In this document: one piece after another, positions 1 through 10,425 of the stretch | How positions within the stretch are numbered: the first letter of the stretch is position 1 | How the letters are laid out: every line of letters begins with the position of its first letter | NCBI RefSeq assembly: GCF_014066305.1 | Contig: NW_023501183.1 | Location: 1-29,013 of the forward strand | Reading direction: 5' to 3' | Origin: Letharia columbiana | Taxonomy: Eukaryota > Ascomycota > Lecanoromycetes > Lecanorales > Parmeliaceae | Length of the DNA: 29,013 nucleotides | Notes under the pieces: generated by a model | Seen by the model: only the letters and a program-made list of their open reading frames with translations | What the model was told of the DNA's origin: nothing | The model's database searches: none | Program-made: the position numbers and the translations under genes

Positions 1-89
1 CCCCATGATAGCTCCAACCGCGTTGAGCTGATTAAATCCGCCTACGTCCATTCTCATCCCTTCTCGCAACGCACAACCACCACTACATC

Positions 90-696
90 ATGCCAGACAA
101 AGCCCTCGCGTACCAGGTCGGGCAGGTCCAGGGCCAAGGCCAACTGTACAGTACCAATGCATCAAGAACCACGACAATGCCAGCGCCAACCGAACTCCGC
201 GAAGTCGGCGGCGGCAACGCTCCTTCCACCAAGCCACCCGCTAACACGGACATGGCATACACCTCCCCGCCGCCCATGCGCGTAGTCGGCAATGCGGGTC
301 TTGTGAGGCCGACGGATGGGTTGGGGTTTGAGCCCGACTTCGTCGACTGCCCCAACTGTCGGGAGCGGAGGGAGACAATCGTCAACCGCGTTGCCAGCGA
401 AACAACTCGGTACGTATCTAATCACACTTACTCCTGGAGATTGATCTTCGTGTCTCATGTGGATGTTCGCTGATGATGGGTTGTCGTTGATGACGACTAG
501 GCAGCTAAGGTTTTCGTATGCGATGCGCAGCGCCCTGCTGCTTGGTATATGCGGTCTGATACCGGACTGTATGAAGATGGGGTATGATACCGAGCATCGG
601 TGTAGTGGGTGTAGGTGGAAATTGGCGGTCCTACAGCATGACCAGAGGCCGGGAAATGCGGCGTATGTGCCGTCGCAATATACGGCGGAAGCATGA
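90..696 (+). CDS. LITAF-domain protein, two exons
   Basis: Two exons, 90-409 and 501-696, predict 171 residues. The intron 410-500 has a GTACGT donor and a CTAG acceptor; the split codon CG|G keeps frame. Seen in the protein: a proline-rich N-terminal half (about residues 1-85), then CPNC at about 90, a hydrophobic stretch (ALLLGICGLIPDCMK), then HRCSGC near 138. This paired CxxC / HxCxxC arrangement around a hydrophobic segment is the LITAF (SIMPLE-like) zinc domain, in which the two halves bind one zinc and the hydrophobic loop inserts into the cytosolic face of endosomal or lysosomal membrane. The proline-rich N-terminus is typical of the family. Only the two-exon model joins both zinc half-sites. 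The start is the first ATG of the open frame, soon after a CACCACTACATC leader. The specific cellular role in fungi is inferred from the animal family. Confidence 0.82.
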
Positions 697-933
697 ATCG
701 ACATGGAGAGGCCCTGAAAAAAGTGGTTGGAAGATAAGACGGACCTTTTAGTTCTTGAAGCAACATGTGGACTACAAAAGATCATGAAAGGTCAGCGCGC
801 CCCATGAACTGTGTCGTAGTTCCGGTGGCACGTTTGAGCTAGGTATGTTGATTGGCGTTCGTATCCAGGCAAATGTTGCCTGCAGAGCTCAGCAGTCGGA
901 TGCCTTCCATCCCAACAAAGCACAGCTCAGTAT

Positions 934-2056
934 TCATGCTATCCTGCTGAAAGAGAGATCGTCCGGGGGCTTAACATAAATCCCCCTCAACTGCCCTCTC
1001 CCCGAGGCCACCACTCTAACCAACTCCTCAGGCCTCGCTCTCCAAAACTGCTGCGTCTCCTCATTAATACATTTAAGAAAAATACCCAAATAGTGACCCG
1101 GCCCATGCTTACACTCTATACTCGCCACATACAGTCCCTCATGCCCATACCGCTGGAGATAGAGATCAATGTAGATTCCCTTGTTCGTTACCGCAAAGGG
1201 GCGGTTGTTCTCCCGACTAGGCGCGTGCTTGAATTCTCTGGTGCTGGCGAAGTAATCGGGTGAGGCTGCCAACAACCCTGAGCCCGATGATAATTGGCTC
1301 TTCCACGCGAACAATGAATGATCATCACTATACCGCATAATCTCCTCCTGCAACCTTCGAAACGCCCTCTCCGCCCCCTCTCCATATAGCAGCGGCATGT
1401 TGACGCCAAAAAAGACCGAGCAGACAATACGCAATATCCTCCTCAACAGTCACTGTCCTTCCCGCGGCCCACGACATCCGGCAGCTCACACTCGCCCATC
1501 CCACGTTCTTGCTCCCGAGCAGGAAATCCGCCGGGATGCTCGTCCGTGCCGTGAGGTCGGATTGCAAAGTATCTCTATCGCCAATCCGGTTCCAGGATGC
1601 GTCGAAGAAGAGGACGGACTTGGGGGCGATGAGTTCCTGCAGTGTCCAGCCTCTCGTAAACCATTTGGAGTGCGTGAAGTCGCTGACGGAAGGGGAGGGA
1701 TAATCCGCTAAATACACGAAACAGACCTCCGCATACTTATACCACTTGTACATTGTATTTATCGCTGTCGACAGTTCTGTTAGGTCCCTCTTATCAATAC
1801 ATATTGTGTCAAGCCAGAGGTGCTTGACTCTGCCGTTGTAGAGACGGACGAGGGTATTACATGAGTTAAGGATTTTTGCGGCACTGATGCGTTTGGGGTG
1901 AGAAGGGTTGGTGAATGTGGAGAGCGGGACGGATGGGTCGATAATGTCGGTGTGGATAATTTCGGGGAAGAGCCAGACATGGGAGATAATGGCGTAAGAG
2001 GGTGGATCGAGGTAAGAGGCGACGGAGTGAGTGGTTGCGTCTAGTAGGCGTATCAT
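934..2056 (-). pseudogene. HET-domain (heterokaryon incompatibility) gene with one frameshift
   Basis: On the minus strand the first ATG of the family type is at 2056 (MIRLLDATT), in a frame that runs to about 1410. HET-domain motifs are seen in order: YAIISHVW, a WLDTICIDK block, ELSTAINTMYKWY, then WFTRGWTLQELIAP and AYCLLGLF. The next expected motif (VNMPLLYGEG, then an SDDHSLFAW block) continues in another frame from about 1407 to the stop at 934. The break lies at a run of six A on the plus strand (1408-1413), where one base is in excess. With it the coding length would be about 373 residues. HET proteins trigger programmed cell death upon non-self recognition after hyphal fusion. All motifs on both sides look well preserved, so the lesion is either very young or a homopolymer error in the read or assembly. 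No C-terminal repeat domain is present. Confidence 0.75.
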
Positions 2057-2344
2057 GGTCGATTCGTGGGCTTGAGCCCTTATACGCCTAGATATAAAGT
2101 AGGTTCGCAACCGAACTTTCTCTGCGTGATTGTACTTTGGTGGAGGGCTTGACCTTTACCTGAGAATCATTGCGGGCGACGCACCAAGCGGCTGTAGCCT
2201 GCACATAAGGCTGCTGATAGTGATAACGACTAGCACAAGCCTGTACTGATCACTCTGGTAGGGTACTTAGGGTACGGTATCTTCCCGGCTAAAGCGGGCA
2301 GCCCTGGGAGAGCTCCGACTGAGCTTAGGGGCAGATTGGGGTGT

Positions 2345-2387
2345 CGATTAGAATGGCAGACGCTACTGCGGGACTACTGCAAGCCAC
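2345..2387 (+). repeat. Left terminal inverted repeat
   Basis: This is the left copy of the about 42-bp inverted repeat. It contains two CTACTGC motifs in direct order, which recur in the right copy, so the inner part may be a subterminal binding repeat. Confidence 0.8.
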
Positions 2388-2485
2388 TTACGCAGTTATC
2401 TCCACTAACCCCTATATAGAATAGAAGATAAATAATAAAGACGCGCTTATACCTCGCTCCTATACTTTTATCTTATATTTCTTTC

Positions 2486-2968
2486 ATGTCATCGTCACTT
2501 TCTACCACCTTCTATCATTATCGACTCCCTCTTCACCCTCCACAGCCCAAATTACCTAGCACATAGCCGGGATCATATCGCGCCTCCTCAACAACCCCCC
2601 AAATATCAAGACAATTTCCGACGCCCGTCCAAGCCCTCCTTACGAATAAGATCACCGCGGTAGGTGATCTTATTATAACCTCGAACGAGTTAAAAGAGCT
2701 AAACGACGAGATCTACTGCGATTACGAGTTCTTTCGTAAATACCAGCTACCGTATCGCGATATTTGGGCTCAACATCAGCTCTTTAAGACACTAAAAGAG
2801 AAGGATTTTAACCGCTAGGCGTTTATATAGAAAAACTCGAGCTTTAAGCTCTATAAGGATATTATCTCGAAATATTACGAGAGGAATATCGACGGTGAGA
2901 TTGAGGCGCCGGCGAGGCGTCGACTTAATATAAGCGGACTTTCAGAAGGAGATACAGGCCAAGCATAG
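2486..2968 (+). pseudogene. Stop-interrupted ORF inside the TIR element
   Basis: An ATG at 2486 opens a frame that reads on to a TAG at 2966, interrupted only by TAG at 2564, 2816 and 2828. All three internal stops are TAG, which is what a TGG tryptophan codon becomes under RIP-type G-to-A change. The rest is smooth charged and aromatic sequence (for example YCDYEFFRKYQLPYRDIW, then SKYYERNIDGE), unlike random translation. I do not recognise a transposase catalytic motif; it may be an accessory or N-terminal segment of an element protein. Another frame stays open just beyond 2960 to a TAA near 3048, so a frameshift or an intron is possible. Confidence 0.45.
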
Positions 2969-3199
2969 GGTGGTGGAAGAGGTAAAGAATCCTCTAAGAG
3001 GGGGTCTTTACGACTATAAATATAGGAACGACGGTAACGACGTTAATTAATAAATTATACAGCCTCAAATGTACCTAATTGAGTGACAGCGAATTGCCAG
3101 AAGATCAGACAATTATCGACACGATGTTTGCCTAAGTTGCACGCGTCTCTATTATTTACCTCCTATTCTATATAAGGAATAATAAAGAAGACTACGCGT

Positions 3200-3241
3200 G
3201 TGGCTTGCAGTAGCCTGCAGTAGCGTCTGCCATTCTAATCG
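3200..3241 (-). repeat. Right terminal inverted repeat
   Basis: Reverse complement of the left repeat, with 25 perfect outer bases and one indel further in. Confidence 0.8.
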
Positions 3242-3247
3242 GGACCC

Positions 3248-3615
3248 AGATTTGATGTCTTCTTCTCCTGCCAACAGTGCCAAGAGAATGCGCGTTTGAC
3301 GCGCTTCTTCGTCCGGACGACTATAATTAAAGTAGTTGCTCTCTTTGCAGCTTTACTCCCGTTGTCGGCGAAGCTGATCTGTTTCATTTTTGTTTCATTT
3401 GTTGCTCTTGCTTCTTCTGCTTGTTGCTCACGCGCGATCGAAGAGTGCTGTAGGGCTTACTGTAGGGCGTCTAGCTTCGAGTGACTGAGGACAGAATGAC
3501 GAGGAAGCAACCAAGGTGAACAGACAAGTAGAGCGTAATTGCGGCTTGTCTTTCACTCTCCCCGCCCGGAGAATGCACCCAGAAGTTTGCAATCACACTT
3601 AAAGCACGCCTCATA
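3248..3615. other. Intergenic, upstream of eme1
   Basis: No convincing gene. A 62-codon frame (3296-3484) is hydrophobic and cysteine-rich but has no recognisable domain. The stretch is probably promoter and 5' leader of the plus-strand gene at 3616. Confidence 0.5.
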
Positions 3616-5629
3616 ATGGCTTTCGGAGAAGTCATCGATCTCCTCAGCTCTGAAGACGAGGCGCCGTTGCGCGCTCCAAGCCTTACAAAACCGATCGCAA
3701 AGACCATCGCGGCCAAGGACGACTTCTTCTATCTATCTGACGACTTCGACACCACCGCGCACCTCAATGATGGCTGGGCAGAGAGTGCGTCTAAGAGAAG
3801 GAAATTAAGTCCACCGCTTGCCGACGAAGATAACGTCCAACCACTTTCGAAGCTACCCAAATCAAGAATGCCAATAATAACAACTCAGAGCGGTTTTAAG
3901 AGCAAAGTACAGGACGAGTACGGTTGGAAGGGGATCGAGGGATCTGATCCTATTATTTTCACATCCTCAGCCCACGCCGAGACAACGGCTTCTCGTGCAA
4001 AAAGGACGGCAATCGACGCCTTGTCAGCGCATGGCGGCGACGATTCGGATGACAGTCTCCCGGACGACATACTCTCCGCTTCTCTGCGCGCCACCAATGC
4101 TGCTTCAGCACTCTCTGAACGGACTACAGCGTTGCTTGCGACCCTATCCCAGTCTCCTCCACGCCGGAAGCCTTCCAATATCCGCAAGCCTTTGGGTGAT
4201 ATAGTTGGTAAGGGCAAGGCCCGAGCAAAAAGCTCGGCAGATGACCGGAAATCAACGGGACCAGAGGATGGAAAAGGAACCCAGACGAAGCCCGCTAAAA
4301 CGTTGAAAAAACCTAAGCTCACAGATGAAGAGAAAGCTGCTAGGGCGCGTGAGAAAGAGAGAGAGAAAGAGACAAAGAAGGAGCAGAAGGAGAAAGAGAA
4401 AGAAGAGGACAAGGAGAAGAAGCGGCTCGAGAAGGAGGAGAAAGCGAAAGAAAAGGGTATAGCGGCAGACCTTGCCGAAGTCAACAAGTCAAAGCTGGAC
4501 AAGAAAGACTCGACACCGGAGATGATCGTGAATCTACCGGCATCGATAGACGGCCAGAGTGTAGACATCCAGATTCGACAGTTTCTCAAGAACCTCGGTG
4601 TAGATGCGACTTTGTACCAGAGCCCGATACCCAATGTGATTAGATGGAGGCGAAAATTGAAAGCGAGATGGAACCCTGAGTTGGAATACTGGGAGCCATT
4701 GGGGCATATGCAGATCGAGAATGAGAAGCACGTCATGTGTATAATGTCTGCAAAAGAGTTTGTGGCATTGGCTATGGTGCAACACGAAGAACAAGATGTC
4801 GAGACGCACGTTGCGAAGTTGAAGAGCGCCTATGACGATTGCATACCAATCTACCTGATCGAGGGCCTACAGATCTGGATGCGGAAGAATCGCACGGCAG
4901 AGAATCGAGCATACCAAGCAAAAGTTCTCAGCCAGGCTCAAGCCGCCGAGGCTCCCGCAGGAAATCACTCCAAACGCAAGAAAGCCCCAGTGGAGATTGT
5001 GGACGAGGACACGATCGAGGACGCTCTTTTACGACTGCAGGTCATGAACGGGTGCTTGGTGCATCATACGATGACTTCCCTCGAGACGGCAGAGTGGGTT
5101 GCGAATTTCACGCAACATATCTCTACCATACCCTACCGGCATGTCCTCCCTCCCTCCCTCCTTCCCATTCCCCCTTCCTCATCTCCCCAAGCAACCCTCA
5201 CTGACACCCACCAAACAGAAGCCAAAGAATGAACCTCGAAACCTCCTTCTGCATGGAATCCGGCCAGGTCAAAACCGGCGAGGACAAAGACGACACTTTC
5301 GTCAAGATGCTCCAGGAAGTCGTCCGCGTCACGCCCCCCATCGCTTACGGCATCGCGTCCGAGTATCCAAGCGTGCTCGCCCTGGTCAAGGCGTTTCGGA
5401 AACACGGTCCCCTCGTGCTGGAGGACTTGCAGGCAAGTCTTTTTTCCATTCACTCCTTTGAACACCGACGGGCCTCGATGTGTCGTGGAAGGCTGACCGA
5501 GATGATGCCGCCGAATAGAAATCAGCGAATCGGAACGGCGCCCTCACTGACCGCAAAATCGGCCCCGCGATCAGCAAGAGGCTGTACAAGGTCTTCACGG
5601 AGACGGATCCGGCGTCCACGGATGTTTGA
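3616..5629 (+). CDS. eme1: Eme1-type subunit of the Mus81 structure-specific endonuclease
   Basis: Three exons, 3616-5138, 5219-5432 and 5519-5629, give 615 residues. Eme1 pairs with Mus81 to cleave branched DNA (3' flaps, stalled forks, nicked Holliday junctions) in the nucleus; it carries an ERCC4-type fold without the catalytic ERKxxxD motif, and none is seen here. Visible parts: a disordered acidic N-terminus (VIDLLSSEDE, a possible SUMO-interacting type motif), a lysine/glutamate coiled coil at about 234-281, the ERCC4-like domain from about 300 to 510 (ending ETAEWVANFTQHISTIPYR), then FCMESGQVKTGEDKDDTF and a helix-hairpin-helix tail (RVTPPIAYGIASEYPS). Both introns appear to be GC-AG: GCATGT at 5139 and GCAAGT at 5433. 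Only these donors keep frame and retain the conserved blocks. The tail ends with a TGA at 5627-5629. Start: first ATG of the frame. Confidence 0.88.
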
Positions 5630-6310
5630 CTCTGCCCGATCTCAGTCGGTCGCTTTGCCGGAGTTTGCCCAGGTCTTATGCTACCCTGGGTTTTTTACCC
5701 AGCGAGAATCTTTCGATGGGGCTTGTGTACTTTTGAAGAGGCCTATATCTCTATGTTGTTGCATAGTTCCTTTCTTATACACAGATACTTTGCGAGCATA
5801 GGATATACAGCATATAAACGCAGCTGCATTTGAAAAGGAATGAAACGCATTAGTGCGCGTGTGAAGCTAGCAGTGTCGGGATTGTATTCCAAGCAAACCT
5901 TCCACCGGTCCAGAGTAGCGGATTCGAGCTTGTTTGGAATGACGGCACAGTCACGTATGAGAGAGTCGCACGCACCAGTGCTGTAAGAATCTTGTGTGGA
6001 AATACCCGGCAGTGAGTTCGAATACTTTTTGATAGCAGCTAAATACAAGAACCTTGCAAAGAGGTATAGACAAGACAGAGGCTAGAAAACACAGATTGGC
6101 AGTCGGATGTACTCATATCGAAAACAAACTCCTAGGCAAGCATTCAGATCTCCATGGAATCGAACAGTAGAAGATACGACAAAGAACGCCATGATATCCC
6201 GGTTATCTCAAACATTCATAGTTCACGCAGGCACTATCCTAGCGGTCACAGGTCTCAAGTCGCTCACTCTCTTCTTGGTGGTTTCATTCTGTCCAACATC
6301 TGCGCCACTG
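5630..6310. other. Intergenic between convergent genes
   Basis: Sits between the 3' ends of eme1 and of the DENN gene. I see no domain, RNA gene or repeat. Likely the two 3' untranslated regions. Confidence 0.5.
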
Positions 6311-9266
6311 TCAGTCATCAGCATCGAGGATCTTGACTCCGTAATTCTTTTCTTGTAAATATGGTTGCATGCTATCCCTTCCCGGCCCAGTTTGTGCGGT
6401 ACTGTTGCTGTATCCGCTCATACTTGTGCTACTCCTGGGCTCATGGCCACCAATGAGATCGGGTGTTGGAGGGATGCTGGAGGTTCGGCTTCGGCTGCGG
6501 CCGTTTTCATTATTTGGGGTTAGAAAACCGGGGGATTCGCCGTGGCCGCTGTCATGGTCCGCGGAGTCGTCGTTGGCGCCAAGTAGGCTGACGTCGGTGT
6601 GCATACTTATGTCGCCGTCGGATTGAGTGTGCTTGTGCCCCATGTTGCTGGTGCTGGACTGAGGTTCGGGCTCGATGGGTTCGCCATCTTCATTCTCGGC
6701 ATTATGCGCGAGGTGGAGACCTTCAACAGCAGCAGCACATTGGTCACTGATATTGCGGATGATGTAGGCAATGGCATCAGTCTTGTCTCGAAGATGACGA
6801 TCAGCAACGTCAGACATGCTGAGACGGTTCCCACGTGTATTGCTGGTAAGTGGGGAGAAGAAACGGGATTCCATCTCTGGAGTGACTTTCTCGTCGGCGA
6901 TCTTGGTGCCGTCGTTGGTGCTTGTCCGAGAGACTGAACGGCGGGCCTCATTAAGCAGATTTGGATCCCGTTGGACGGCCTCGCTGCTTGTGACGGATTC
7001 GTGGTCTTCCACGTCCTCTGGTATGTCTTCGTAACCTTCTTGGAGGTAGTTGCTGAGTTCGGGAGTGTCGTTGAGAGAGCGCACGATGTGCTCCATGTGG
7101 TGAGTCTGCCCATCGATAAGACTGCGGAGGTGCAGAACCACACGTCGGGACTCGTCGCGTTGGCGGAGAATGGTCGTGTTTGTGTGCTGGAGAGCGGAGA
7201 GCTCCTTCTTGTTGCGCTTACGTTCTCGCTCGAGCTCTTCAGCGATGTCTTGCTGGAGGACAAGTGCTTCGAGAGCATCGTCGCGTTGCTTCTCCGTACC
7301 GTTGAGGCGCTGGGTGAGGCGAGTGGCGTCATCTTTCTGTTGCTCAATGAGCGATGTGAGGCGACGATTCTCGCGCTTATGAGTCTCGATCTTGACTTTG
7401 AGCTCTTGTGTCTCTTTGGTGAGTTGTTCGGCGAAAGCTTGGAATTTGAGGAACTGCCAATGCCGTTAATACATAGTCGCGAATCTTTGTCAAGAGACAT
7501 TGGTACCTGTTGCTTCCAGCTTTCAAGCTCATCCACAAGGAAATTGTTTCTCTTTGTGACTTTGGTAAGCTCGCCATCCATTCTACCCTTAAGGTTGATA
7601 AAATCCTGCCACGCTTCCATAGCATCTCTAGAGTATTGGTTGCGTTCCCGGACAATCTCATTGAGGTGGCGCATTGAGACCTTCGTCATCAATGGCTTCT
7701 TTACCGAAGTACCGAAGATAGCTTTCATGCCAGAATTACGACCCTGCAACGGTCCATTAGTATACCATCTTTTCTTTCGTAGATCGCTCTTCAACTCACC
7801 AGTTTCTCGCAGACATGATCCATAACTCCCATAACGCTATCTTGATTCCACCAAGGCGGATTTTCCACACTCTCCACTTCTCCCCTCATAACAATAATCT
7901 GACCAGCTGGAATGAGCTTGCCACCGCCGTAAGCCGATCGCAAGTGCGTGGGAACACCAGCAGGGGCAACATCGCCGCTTAGAGCGTTCGTCAACCGGGA
8001 AATCATCTTGGCTCTCTGGCCCGACGTCAAGACAGTGGGAGGTGCTGAGGTCATGACATAGTTGCGGTCCAGGTCAATGACCAGAGCGTCCGAGGGCGCT
8101 GTGAAGAGGCTTCGACATTCGGCTGTAATACCGAGCATATATGGTCCTGGCTCTTGCACGAGCTCTTTCGCATGGCGTGCATGGACGACTGGCACGTATA
8201 AGCCACTCCACTCGTAGACTCGAATGCAGTGGCGTATAGTCTCGGTTGCGACAGTGAGCATTGCTGGGTAGTGGCTGACGAAGATAATCCTGCGGGTCGC
8301 GGATACTGCAGCCTCAATGACGCCGACGATATTGGGAATGGAAAGGCAAGTAAACAGGGGCCACATGCCGAAGTTCTGAAAGCCAGTGGGTGAGGAGGGG
8401 AATTGGTAGCACAGAGCGTAGTCTTTCATATCTATTCTCACAAGGTCATTCAGTCGTGGTGCTGGGAAGCTGAGTATGCGCGAAACCTCCTCGGCGTGGA
8501 ACAGGTTGGTAGCCTTGTTCCAGTGAATCCACATTCCTCGTAGGTAGTCCCCTAGCAGGTCGTATAGAGGGTATCTGGACAGGAAGCTCAAACAGTATGG
8601 GATCCAGTATGTCTCGTCCGAAGACTCATAGTAGTCCGGTTCAGTCTTTCTTCGCAAGTCACGGATTGTGTCGGCGCGCTTTTCGTCTGCTCTCGACCAC
8701 ACTCTCAATGCAATGCCATAGAGGGTATGTGATGAGTCTTGTTGTAGTACGAAGGAGTGGTGTACACAGTGTGGTTGACTTCGCCCGGTGCAAATTTCAA
8801 CGTCGTGGGGGAAGCAAGCCTATCCATGTCAGTTCCCCTGTCCCGCAGCAAGTTCACCGCGGATGCCGTAGCTCACCCTCATAGCAGCGTATAGAGCGCG
8901 TGCGATCTCATTGTCCTGCTCCAATCTCGGACTGCTACCCAAAATCTCTGGAAGCCAGAATTGGCCAACGGCACCCTTCATGTGTCCAATCCTTCCCTGA
9001 GCTGGGGGCGGCGCCTTGACCCATTGCGATGGTTCTCGTCCCACTCCACATACCATATATGCATGAGTGAGAGTCTTGGGGGTCCGCTGATTCGGCTTGA
9101 TGTTGAGCGTCGAGGGTATGGGTTGTGTGATACGGGAGTGGAGGGAGGAGGTTCGACTTGGGATCATAAGAGAGTGTTCGCCATGATCGCGGGTCGTAGG
9201 TCTCTCTCGGTCTCCGTTCCGAGTTCGGGGACGTGGGGAGAAGGTGTCTCTGAGTGAAGGGCCCAT
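6311..9266 (-). CDS. DENN (AEX-3) domain protein with C-terminal coiled coil
   Basis: Four exons on the minus strand, 9266-8877, 8819-7800, 7743-7507 and 7453-6311, predict 929 residues. Introns are GT-AG of 57, 56 and 53 bp; the second has a TACTAATG branch point. Seen in order: a disordered N-terminus, the upstream DENN part from about residue 66 (LTHAYMVCGVGREPSQW) running across the first intron, the core DENN part around 250-400 (including YEWSGLYVPVVHARHAKEL and DALVIDLDRNYV), a conserved segment at about 470-550, a long coiled coil at about 550-640, and an acidic serine-rich tail. DENN domains are exchange factors for Rab GTPases, so a role in vesicle traffic is inferred; the coiled coil suggests dimerisation or a tether. 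The start at 9266 has a good context (CAACATGG) and is the first ATG after an upstream in-frame stop. Which Rab it serves cannot be told. Confidence 0.82.
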
Positions 9267-9942
9267 GTTGAAGAATTGTGGACTAGGCTCTGGCAAGGAT
9301 TGGAGCGCCTCAATGCAAGCCCACTGTTAGAAGTTTGCCGCCAATACTTCAATTGAACCTGTAGATATTGCACGATGATCTTGCTAGGCACTGCACACAA
9401 ATTGGCAGATTCTTTTGTTCGTGCGGCATCAAAGATGTTTATCCAGCTGTCGCTTGTTTGACCTCAAGCGCGGGAAATGCAGGTACCAGAGGCACAGATT
9501 CCCAGGGAGCTGGTCAGCGGCACGATTGATCGCTGGTGCAGCTGTCAAGATTTGCAATGGAAAACCGTCGTGCAGGTGGAATAACAATTCTGCGTGAAGG
9601 TCTTATGGAAAAAAGGAAAAAGGTGGGAGAAGAGGAAGGATGGACTCCTCCACGTCGTCGTCCAAACGGACAGGGGCATCGTGGTGACGGGAAGCTGCTT
9701 CCCCTCGCTGGTTTGAATTGGTGAAAGGCTCTTTTGTAGAAGAACGCCGAGTCAGGCTCAGGGCAGGGATGCTATGGAGGTCAAAGTTAGAGGGATGACC
9801 CAATAAGACATTAGCTCTGCAGCGGCATCACCGGCTTCTGCACGTTCCCTTAGGCTTGCTAACCCGTTACGTGGGGCTTAAGGGGATGTGATACTGCACT
9901 TGCAAGGATTGTCAATTCACTGCCGAAGTCAGGGGCGGTGGG
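9267..9942. other. Intergenic, upstream of the DENN gene
   Basis: Only short, unrelated open frames on both strands. Probably the promoter and leader of the minus-strand DENN gene, running up to the target duplication (9935-9942) of the adjacent hAT element. Confidence 0.5.
9935..9942 (+). repeat. Target-site duplication, left
   Basis: GCGGTGGG, identical to 10418-10425 and directly abutting the left end of the hAT-type element. Confidence 0.88.
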
Positions 9943-10417
9943 TAGCGATGTGATATTACATGCAAAGCAAATGCTTTACAGTAATTACCGTATGTCAGGC
10001 CTCTAGAGCATTACAGCATGTAATTCGTGAAATGCGCTTAGTAATCCAAATGTAGGCCTTCTGATTGGCCAAATCCATAGTCTTGGCAATATCTTGCGGA
10101 GAAAATTCTTCAAAACCTACCATTTCTTCATCAATTGACCTCCCACCAGAGGTAGACGCGTTGTTGGAAGCTCCCATAGCTCCCATGGCTCCTGCACGTA
10201 CCTCGGATCTGTATAGCCTCATTTCTTGACTCGCAAGAGTACCCTCAGTAGGACTAGATTACACGGAAATGGTACCTCTCAACAGGTGGATTCCAGGCCA
10301 AATTTTAAGTACCTACTAGTGCCCTACTAGCGTGACCGTCAGACCAATTGCTTTGCAGTAATTTCACGTGTAATTACTGAAAGTGTAATTACTGCAAGGC
10401 TTTTGGTCACATCGCTA
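9943..10417. mobile_element. hAT-type MITE, 475 bp
   Basis: The ends are perfect 11-bp inverted repeats: TAGCGATGTGA at 9943-9953 and TCACATCGCTA at 10407-10417. They are flanked by an identical 8-bp direct repeat GCGGTGGG at 9935-9942 and 10418-10425. An 8-bp duplication with TAGNG-type ends is the hallmark of the hAT superfamily (Ac, Tol2). Subterminal copies of GTAATTAC / GCAGTAATT lie near both ends, as expected for transposase binding sites. 10328-10417 is itself a near-palindrome made of two end-like sequences. No transposase is encoded, so the element is non-autonomous. Perfect ends and duplications suggest a fairly recent insertion. Confidence 0.9.
9995..10222 (-). CDS. 75-codon ORF enclosed in the hAT MITE (hypothetical)
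   Basis: Opens at an ATG at 10222 and ends with a TGA at 9995, wholly inside the MITE. The translation has a small alanine/methionine/glycine repeat (GAMGAMGA), then a charged segment (SIDEEMVGFEEFSPQDI) that looks more like real protein than noise. No family recognised. It could be a remnant of the parent element's coding region, a captured host fragment, or chance. The GAG\|GTACGT near its 5' end could be a splice donor. Confidence 0.25.
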   Translation of the reverse strand: MRLYRSEVRAGAMGAMGASNNASTSGGRSIDEEMVGFEEFSPQDIAKTMDLANQKAYIWITKRISRITCCNALEA

Positions 10418-10425
10418 GCGGTGGG
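10418..10425 (+). repeat. Target-site duplication, right
   Basis: GCGGTGGG, directly abutting the right end of the hAT-type element. Confidence 0.88.

Larger units (their letters stand above)
2339..3247. mobile_element. TIR-bounded DNA element, about 0.9 kb, degraded
   Basis: Two ends are inverted copies: 2345-2387 and 3200-3241 match over about 42 bp, the outer 25 bp (starting CGATTAGAATGG) being perfect and the inner part carrying one indel and a mismatch. Weaker matching extends outward to GGGT (2339-2342) against ACCC (3244-3247). Flanks carry AGATTG on the left and AGATTT on the right, a possible imperfect target duplication. Inside are a perfect 12-bp stem with a 6-nt loop (2645-2674) and an ORF with in-frame TAG codons. 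The superfamily is not identified; the duplication is too short for a clear hAT call. Inferred to be a non-autonomous or dead cut-and-paste transposon. Confidence 0.7.

Noticed and set aside
2331..3255. Calling the first TIR element hAT from its flanks
   Set aside because: Flanking similarity is only about 5 of 6 bases and offset by one; not the 8-bp duplication required.
3296..3484. Small cysteine-rich ORF upstream of eme1, effector-like at first sight
   Set aside because: Hydrophobic start but no clear secretion cleavage pattern, and it lies in the probable eme1 promoter.
3885..4736. 283-codon minus-strand ORF opposite eme1
   Set aside because: It is the complement of the lysine/glutamate-rich eme1 exon, which yields long serine/phenylalanine runs; no domain.
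6971..7825. 284-codon plus-strand ORF opposite the DENN gene
   Set aside because: Shadow of the coiled-coil exons and two introns; the minus strand carries the family motifs and splice signals.
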